DNA from: Thiohalomonas sp041685045
GTDB lineage: Bacteria; Pseudomonadota; Gammaproteobacteria; Thiohalomonadales; Thiohalomonadaceae
DNA: 64,000 bases
Direction of reading: 5' to 3'
Assembly (NCBI GenBank): GCA_041685045.1
Contig: JAWLGP010000005.1
Coordinates: 127,981-191,980 of the forward strand
The translations under genes were made by a program, and so were the position numbers. Positions 59,808 through 64,000 of the stretch are shown here, one piece after another. The notes under the pieces are model-generated. The model ran no database searches and was not told the DNA's origin. It was given only the letters and a program-made list of their open reading frames with translations. Positions within the stretch are counted from its first letter, which is position 1; every line of letters begins with the position of its first letter.

Positions 59808-60806
59808 CTATAGCCATCCCTTCTCGAGATATTCGTCACAGACCGCCTTGAGACCAGTGTCGTTGGAGAACTTGTACTCAAAGTTGGTTTTGGTGCGCAT
59901 TTTGGCGGTGTCGAACGCTCGGTCTTTGGTAAAGAAGGCGACGCGACGCGGATAGATGGGCGGCTCGATATCGAGTTTCTTGCAAACGAATTCGCAAGCA
60001 TGGGCGGCCAGGAAAATGGGTGAGGCAGGCAGGCGAATGAACTTTGGGGTTTTCCCCAAGTGGCTTGCAATGGTCGAGATGATCGCCTTGATGGGCATCG
60101 GCTCCGGATCGCCGCAGATGAACACTTCACCATCGATGTTCGGCGCTTCGGCGGCGAGCAGCATGAAGCGGGTTAGGTCCTCGACATGGATGAGATGATA
60201 AAGCCCCTTGGTGAATCCGATGACCGGAATGAGCGGAAGCCGCGCCATCCGGAAGAGCTTGAGCAGGCGGTCATCCTCGGGGCCGTAAATGGCAGAGGGG
60301 CGGAGGACGACCAGCGGCATTCCGGTCTGTTTGTGGAACGCAAGGATCCACTGTTCCGCAGCGGTCTTGGTGCGCTGGTAGACGTCGCCCGGGTTGTACG
60401 GCGTGTTCTCGTCGGCAGGCGGGTGTTCGATATGGCCAAGGACTCCCACGGTCGAAACGTGGATGAAACGTTTGAACCCGGGATTGTTGCTGGCGGCCGT
60501 AGCCAGGAGTTTTGTGCTCTCTTCATGGACGAGGCGGTAGACGTCATCCGCGATCTTCGCCTCGCGGTACGCGGCCGCGATGTGAAAGATGTAGTGGACG
60601 CCGTCAGCTGCACGCTTGACCGTGTCTTCATCGTAGATGTTGCCTTCGTACCATTTGATAGGAAGCTCGGCGAGCGCACTGCGGTTTGAGCTGGAGCGGG
60701 CAATCAGGCGCACCTCGCAGCCGAGCTCGCAGAGCTGTCGCACGAGCACCTTGCCGGTAAAACCGGTCCCACCGGTCACCAAAACGATATCGGATTCATT
60801 CAACAT
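59808..60806 (-). CDS. NAD-dependent epimerase/dehydratase (3-beta-HSD-like SDR)
   Basis: A 332-residue extended SDR. The Rossmann motif VTGGTGFTGKVLVRQL is at the N-terminus, and the catalytic YxxxK is VYQRTKTAAE. The C-terminal half differs from classical sugar epimerases and resembles NSDHL-like or hopanoid-associated members. Likely substrates are nucleotide sugars or lipid-linked sugars. It follows the methyltransferase by 15 nt. Confidence 0.88.
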   Translation of the reverse strand: MLNESDIVLVTGGTGFTGKVLVRQLCELGCEVRLIARSSSNRSALAELPIKWYEGNIYDEDTVKRAADGVHYIFHIAAAYREAKIADDVYRLVHEESTKLLATAASNNPGFKRFIHVSTVGVLGHIEHPPADENTPYNPGDVYQRTKTAAEQWILAFHKQTGMPLVVLRPSAIYGPEDDRLLKLFRMARLPLIPVIGFTKGLYHLIHVEDLTRFMLLAAEAPNIDGEVFICGDPEPMPIKAIISTIASHLGKTPKFIRLPASPIFLAAHACEFVCKKLDIEPPIYPRRVAFFTKDRAFDTAKMRTKTNFEYKFSNDTGLKAVCDEYLEKGWL

Positions 60807-60821
60807 GGGCGGCTTCCACTA

Positions 60822-61577
60822 TCAGTTTGTTCTGGCGGGCGGCACAAAGCTGCACAAAATCGGCGAGCCCAAGGCAAGAGTGAGGCCCGACCACCGAAAT
60901 GCCGCTTCGAGCGATTGGCTGGCGCGGGCGGAGGCGAGTGCCCGGTGCAGCGCCATGGGGGCCAAAAATTGTTTATAGGAATCGTTGAACGATGCCCCTG
61001 CTTCGGTGAACGCCCGTTTGACTTCGCGCACCTCGTGCAGGCGGTAGTGACGGGTATTCGCTTCGATATTCTTCTTGAAGCGAAAAAGGAGGCCCGAGAT
61101 GGCGTTGACGCTGAAACGGGAGGCAAAGTCGACGATCACCAGACGAGCGGAGACGCGCGTCAGCTCCTTTACCAATGCCGGCCAGTCGTCGATATGCGCC
61201 ATGACGCGGTAGCAGAGCACCACATCGAACGCGCCGTCGTCGAAGGGCAAGTCCGTGAGGGGTGCTTGCACGAAGCGGGTCCGATGGTGCTCGATGGCGT
61301 CGCGAATCAGCCCTGAACAAGAGGCGTGACTCCCGGCAATCGTCAGCTCATGCCCCAGTTCTGCCATCAGTTCAATGTTCTGACCGTGTCCGCCACCCAC
61401 ATCCAGCACACGGAGGGGGCGGTCAGGCAAGCCGGCTGACGCGAGCAAGCGACGGGTGCCCGTCTCCTGAACGTCGAGAAACCAGCGACCCACATCCCCG
61501 GTGAATCGCCGGGCATAGTCCGCCGTCGCCGATTCGATGTCGGGTGCATCGGGATAGTCGCTCAGACTTTTGTGCAT
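60822..61577 (-). CDS. Class I SAM-dependent methyltransferase
   Basis: A 251-residue methyltransferase. Motif I is VLDVGGGHGQ, motif II-III region LPFDDGAFDVVLCYRVMAH. It is a small-molecule or glycan O-methyltransferase by context. A GTG at 61586, with GGAAGG upstream, is an alternative start. Fifty-four nucleotides follow the glycosyltransferase. Confidence 0.85.
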   Translation of the reverse strand: MHKSLSDYPDAPDIESATADYARRFTGDVGRWFLDVQETGTRRLLASAGLPDRPLRVLDVGGGHGQNIELMAELGHELTIAGSHASCSGLIRDAIEHHRTRFVQAPLTDLPFDDGAFDVVLCYRVMAHIDDWPALVKELTRVSARLVIVDFASRFSVNAISGLLFRFKKNIEANTRHYRLHEVREVKRAFTEAGASFNDSYKQFLAPMALHRALASARASQSLEAAFRWSGLTLALGSPILCSFVPPARTN

Positions 61578-61631
61578 GATTCCCACGTGAACCTTCCTTC
61601 CCCCATTCGGCCGCGGCAAGCGCGGAAACGA

Positions 61632-62822
61632 TCAAGCCGCCGGCCGGTATCGCCGGGCCTTCGTGGCGGTCGAATCGAACCGCTCGTAAAGGGCGTAGAG
61701 TTTCTCCTTGAAACGGGCGTAGCTGTGCTCGCGCCGGACATCCTCTCGTGCCCGGGACGCGAGACGATCGCGCAAGTCGTGCTTATCGAACAGTTCGCCA
61801 AGCGCGGATGCAAAGGCGTCGGGGCGTGATGCAGCGAGCATCGCGTTGTCCCCGCTGAGTACCTGGGTGTGGGTCGGGAGATCAGTGGCCAGGATCGGCT
61901 TTCCCGAGTCCATGTAGCTGTATATCTTCATCGGTGTATTCACGCCCTTGGTGCGCGGTGAGAGCAGGACGTCGGCTTGTTGCAGGTAGAAACCCAGGTG
62001 CTCGACCGGTTGTGCGCCGAGGAAATGCACGTGCTTGCCGATACCCAGGTTTTCCGCTTTGGCCCGATAGCGCCGGACGTCGGGGTCGGTGCCGCCGATG
62101 ATAACGAGGGAGGCATCCCTGCCGTCGGCGACGAGCAGGGCGAAACTCTCGAGCATGAGATCGATGCCCTGGTATGCCTCCAGGTTGCCGATGTACATGG
62201 CGATGTCGCCGACCCAATGTTGTGTGGGGATCAAGGGCAGGCGGTCCGGGCTCGCCGATGAGGTTTCGAGCAGAGAGACATCCTTGAGTACCGTTACGCT
62301 GCCCTTGCGGTAACGCAAGGCCTTCTCGGCCAATGCGTCACAGACGGGGATCACCGCAGTGGCGAATCGCAGCGGTAGTGACTCGAGGGCACGCAGGAGC
62401 GGCGACACTACCTTCAGCGGCGGGTACCTTTCCACCAGCTGGTCGGCCATCGACGAGTCCATGTCGTAGATGTAATCGGTCGATCGCCAAGGGCATACCA
62501 GCATGGCCATGAATACCGACTCTTCGACGGCGTGTACGACGTCGTAGCGGTTTCGGAAGAACAGCCGCAGGAAGCGGAGAAACAGGTGCATGTCGCACAC
62601 GAGTTTCTTGAGGGAGAATCCGGGGCGCAGTCCACTCAAGGGCAACCAGGGGCGAATCCGATGAATCGTCATCCCGGCATGGTGGCGGTCTTGCCCCTCG
62701 TGAAAGGTAAGCAGGTCCACTTGGTCGCCTCGCTCGGTGAGTGCCTTCACCAGAAGATCGACGGCCAGCGGTGTGCCCCGATCCAGATAAAAAGGATGAG
62801 GGGCCAATACGAGTATTCGCAT
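61632..62822 (-). CDS. Family 4-type glycosyltransferase
   Basis: A 396-residue GT-B glycosyltransferase. The N-terminal domain has LVLAPHPFYLDRGTPLAVDL and the C-terminal nucleotide-sugar domain has VHFLGAQPVEHLGFYLQQADVLLSPRTKGVNTPMKIYSYMDSGKP (family 4 EX7E region). It likely transfers a sugar to a lipid-linked acceptor. It is the second gene of the cluster. Confidence 0.93.
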   Translation of the reverse strand: MRILVLAPHPFYLDRGTPLAVDLLVKALTERGDQVDLLTFHEGQDRHHAGMTIHRIRPWLPLSGLRPGFSLKKLVCDMHLFLRFLRLFFRNRYDVVHAVEESVFMAMLVCPWRSTDYIYDMDSSMADQLVERYPPLKVVSPLLRALESLPLRFATAVIPVCDALAEKALRYRKGSVTVLKDVSLLETSSASPDRLPLIPTQHWVGDIAMYIGNLEAYQGIDLMLESFALLVADGRDASLVIIGGTDPDVRRYRAKAENLGIGKHVHFLGAQPVEHLGFYLQQADVLLSPRTKGVNTPMKIYSYMDSGKPILATDLPTHTQVLSGDNAMLAASRPDAFASALGELFDKHDLRDRLASRAREDVRREHSYARFKEKLYALYERFDSTATKARRYRPAA

Positions 62823-62876
62823 GAGCGTTCCTTCGCCAGTGCGCGAAACAGGTGGAGCGTTCCAGTGCGGCCCTAA

Positions 62877-63728
62877 TCAGTCCCTGGCCGGAAGCACACC
62901 GCCGGTGTTATTGACCATTGGGCGCCGAAGTGCGAACTGGTCGGTAACGAAGCCGACCGAACCACAACGGCGACCGAAGCTTTCCAAAGTGATGCTCTTG
63001 TCCTGAAGGCGCGACAGCAGCGCCTGCGTCGTATTGCGCCGCAGATCCAGGCGGGCGTGGAGCCGGCTTGCGTACGTTCCGACCACGCGCTCACGGCCGA
63101 TCAGCGGCAACGGATCGGAGCCGCACAGTATGCGCAGGCCCAGCTGTTTGCCTTCCCTGAACAGTCCCGGCTCGTGCCACAAGGTGGGACGTCCTGCAAT
63201 GTCACCCAGAATTCCGCCGTTCGCTTCAAGTACGGGTAACAGCCGGCGAACGGTGCGCCCCCGTTGCCCGAGCCATTTTCCGACGCCCCATGGCAGGATG
63301 GGCAGCGCCCCTTTGCGAGCGATCGCCGCGATCGTATCGAAGGCCGTACGCCCATCGGGCACGGGCCGGTTGGTGCCGAAAGCCAGCACTTCCAGTTTCT
63401 CCGAGGTGACGATCTGCCGGCCGGCAATGACCAGCAGCGCCTCACCCGTTTCTTTGCGCGCGAGCAGGGAGTACGAGTCGCCCAACTCCTGGAAAGACCA
63501 GCCCGTAGCGGGTGGATACCCGCCGCCCTCGCACAGTCGGGCAAACTGCTTTCCGGCGCCAAGCTCCGCCAGCAGCACGATGCCACTCAAACCGTCTGCC
63601 TGCGACCGGGTAGCGACGGAAAGGTTGACCAAGGCGGCGTTCAACACTGAAGCGACGGAGTGGCATTCCCATAGATGCACGTGCGCATCGATGGCGATGC
63701 AAGGCTGGTCTCGGTCTTGGCTATCCAT
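62877..63728 (-). CDS. PHP/amidohydrolase-fold protein of unknown function
   Basis: A 283-residue protein opening with AIDAHVHLWECHSV, a metal-binding DxHxH signature of the amidohydrolase-like superfamily. Later blocks include LILCGSDPLPLIGRER-like sequence (LGLRILCGSDPLPL), where Asp could be the terminal metal ligand. No signal peptide. It is the first gene of the operon, 54 nt before the glycosyltransferase. Family and substrate not identified. Confidence 0.7.
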   Translation of the reverse strand: MDSQDRDQPCIAIDAHVHLWECHSVASVLNAALVNLSVATRSQADGLSGIVLLAELGAGKQFARLCEGGGYPPATGWSFQELGDSYSLLARKETGEALLVIAGRQIVTSEKLEVLAFGTNRPVPDGRTAFDTIAAIARKGALPILPWGVGKWLGQRGRTVRRLLPVLEANGGILGDIAGRPTLWHEPGLFREGKQLGLRILCGSDPLPLIGRERVVGTYASRLHARLDLRRNTTQALLSRLQDKSITLESFGRRCGSVGFVTDQFALRRPMVNNTGGVLPARD

Positions 63729-64000
63729 GCCCCGTTCAAACTCGATAAGCGATTAATAGACGAAAAAGAGGGTCGTTACCACACGGTTAGTCTAGCAGGC
63801 AGGTGACCGCATACTTCCATGGCAGCCCGTTCTGCTGGCAATCCAAGCCCTCGAAACCAGGTACGCCTGAATACGTCCGCATTCACCAGTAGTAGCAAGT
63901 ATCGTAACTACTCGCCCCCTTTCGCTGGTGGCGGCGATCAATTCTGTTTATCCGTCGATCGAAACAACTGAATAGCATCAAGTTGCGATGCCGTGATCAA
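63729..64000. other. Upstream region of the eight-gene operon
   Basis: No convincing ORF on either strand. This stretch should hold the operon promoter on the minus strand. A GG-N10-GC arrangement (GGTCACCTGCCTGC on the minus strand) lies near 63800, but the -12 CTGC is weak and I do not call it. The right end may hold the beginning of another gene. Confidence 0.5.

Noticed and set aside
63790..63810. Sigma-54 promoter for the eight-gene operon
   Set aside because: Spacing fits but -12 is CTGC and -24 is GGTCAC. Too weak without expression data.

Overview
The window is about 64 kb of GC-rich bacterial chromosome. Gene content and gene order are those of a gammaproteobacterium: lspA-fkpB-ispH followed by minor pilins, the bcp-gcvR-dapA-bamC-purC neighbourhood, ampD-ampE, parE, and a lexA-imuA-imuB/dnaE2 mutagenesis set. 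A Chromatiales/Ectothiorhodospiraceae-like lineage is a guess from the overall content and the many short palindromic repeats; no rRNA or other decisive marker is present. Nearly all genes look intact. The one clear gene remnant is a GIY-YIG nuclease fragment near 54.3 kb.

Layout. 0.2-2.1 kb: lipoprotein signal peptidase, an FKBP isomerase and IspH. 2.2-7.2 kb: type IV minor pilin operon (fimT-pilW-pilX-pilV-pilE-like, minus strand, no pilY1) plus a divergent pilin-like gene that runs into thiO. 8.3-11.5 kb: Fur-family regulator, tRNA-Thr(CGT) with promoter and terminator, and a four-CBS/PAS/GGDEF/EAL protein. 11.7-16.3 kb: nadC with an FKBP gene, an AGCS symporter, and a split DUF1538 membrane protein pair with its own PII-like protein. 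16.4-23.1 kb: dnaE2, a small exported protein, and lexA-imuA-imuB. 23.2-28.5 kb: CBS protein, thioredoxin-like protein, ampD-ampE, then cobU-cobC-cobS interrupted by a MntA/HepT toxin-antitoxin pair. 28.7-34.1 kb: pepN, a LysR regulator, a small hypothetical protein and an AI-2E/PerM family permease. 34.2-40.5 kb: phoH-like gene, bcp, gcvR, dapA, bamC, an MBL-fold hydrolase and purC. 40.6-47 kb: two-component system, small membrane protein, SulP transporter and parE. 47.1-50 kb: RelE/ParD-like toxin-antitoxin pair and recQ. 50.1-54 kb: a histidine kinase/NtrC-type regulator pair flanked by two small exported proteins, each with a -24/-12 (sigma-54) promoter-like element. 54.8-63.7 kb: a compact eight-gene minus-strand operon for an uncharacterised glycan or glycolipid.

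Two themes stand out. First, short interspersed inverted repeats of several families fill most intergenic gaps. They supply the last codons or the stop codon of several genes (the GGDEF-EAL gene, nadC, cobC, the PerM-family gene), and one copy appears to sit in frame inside dnaE2. Second, there are several self-contained regulatory or metabolic modules: the probable sigma-54 island at 50.1-54 kb, the DUF1538/PII-like unit, the SOS mutasome with variant LexA boxes, and the eight-gene glycan-type operon containing a GlpD-like oxidoreductase. These are the best candidates for new biology.

All functional calls come from reading motifs and gene context in the sequence; no database search was run.
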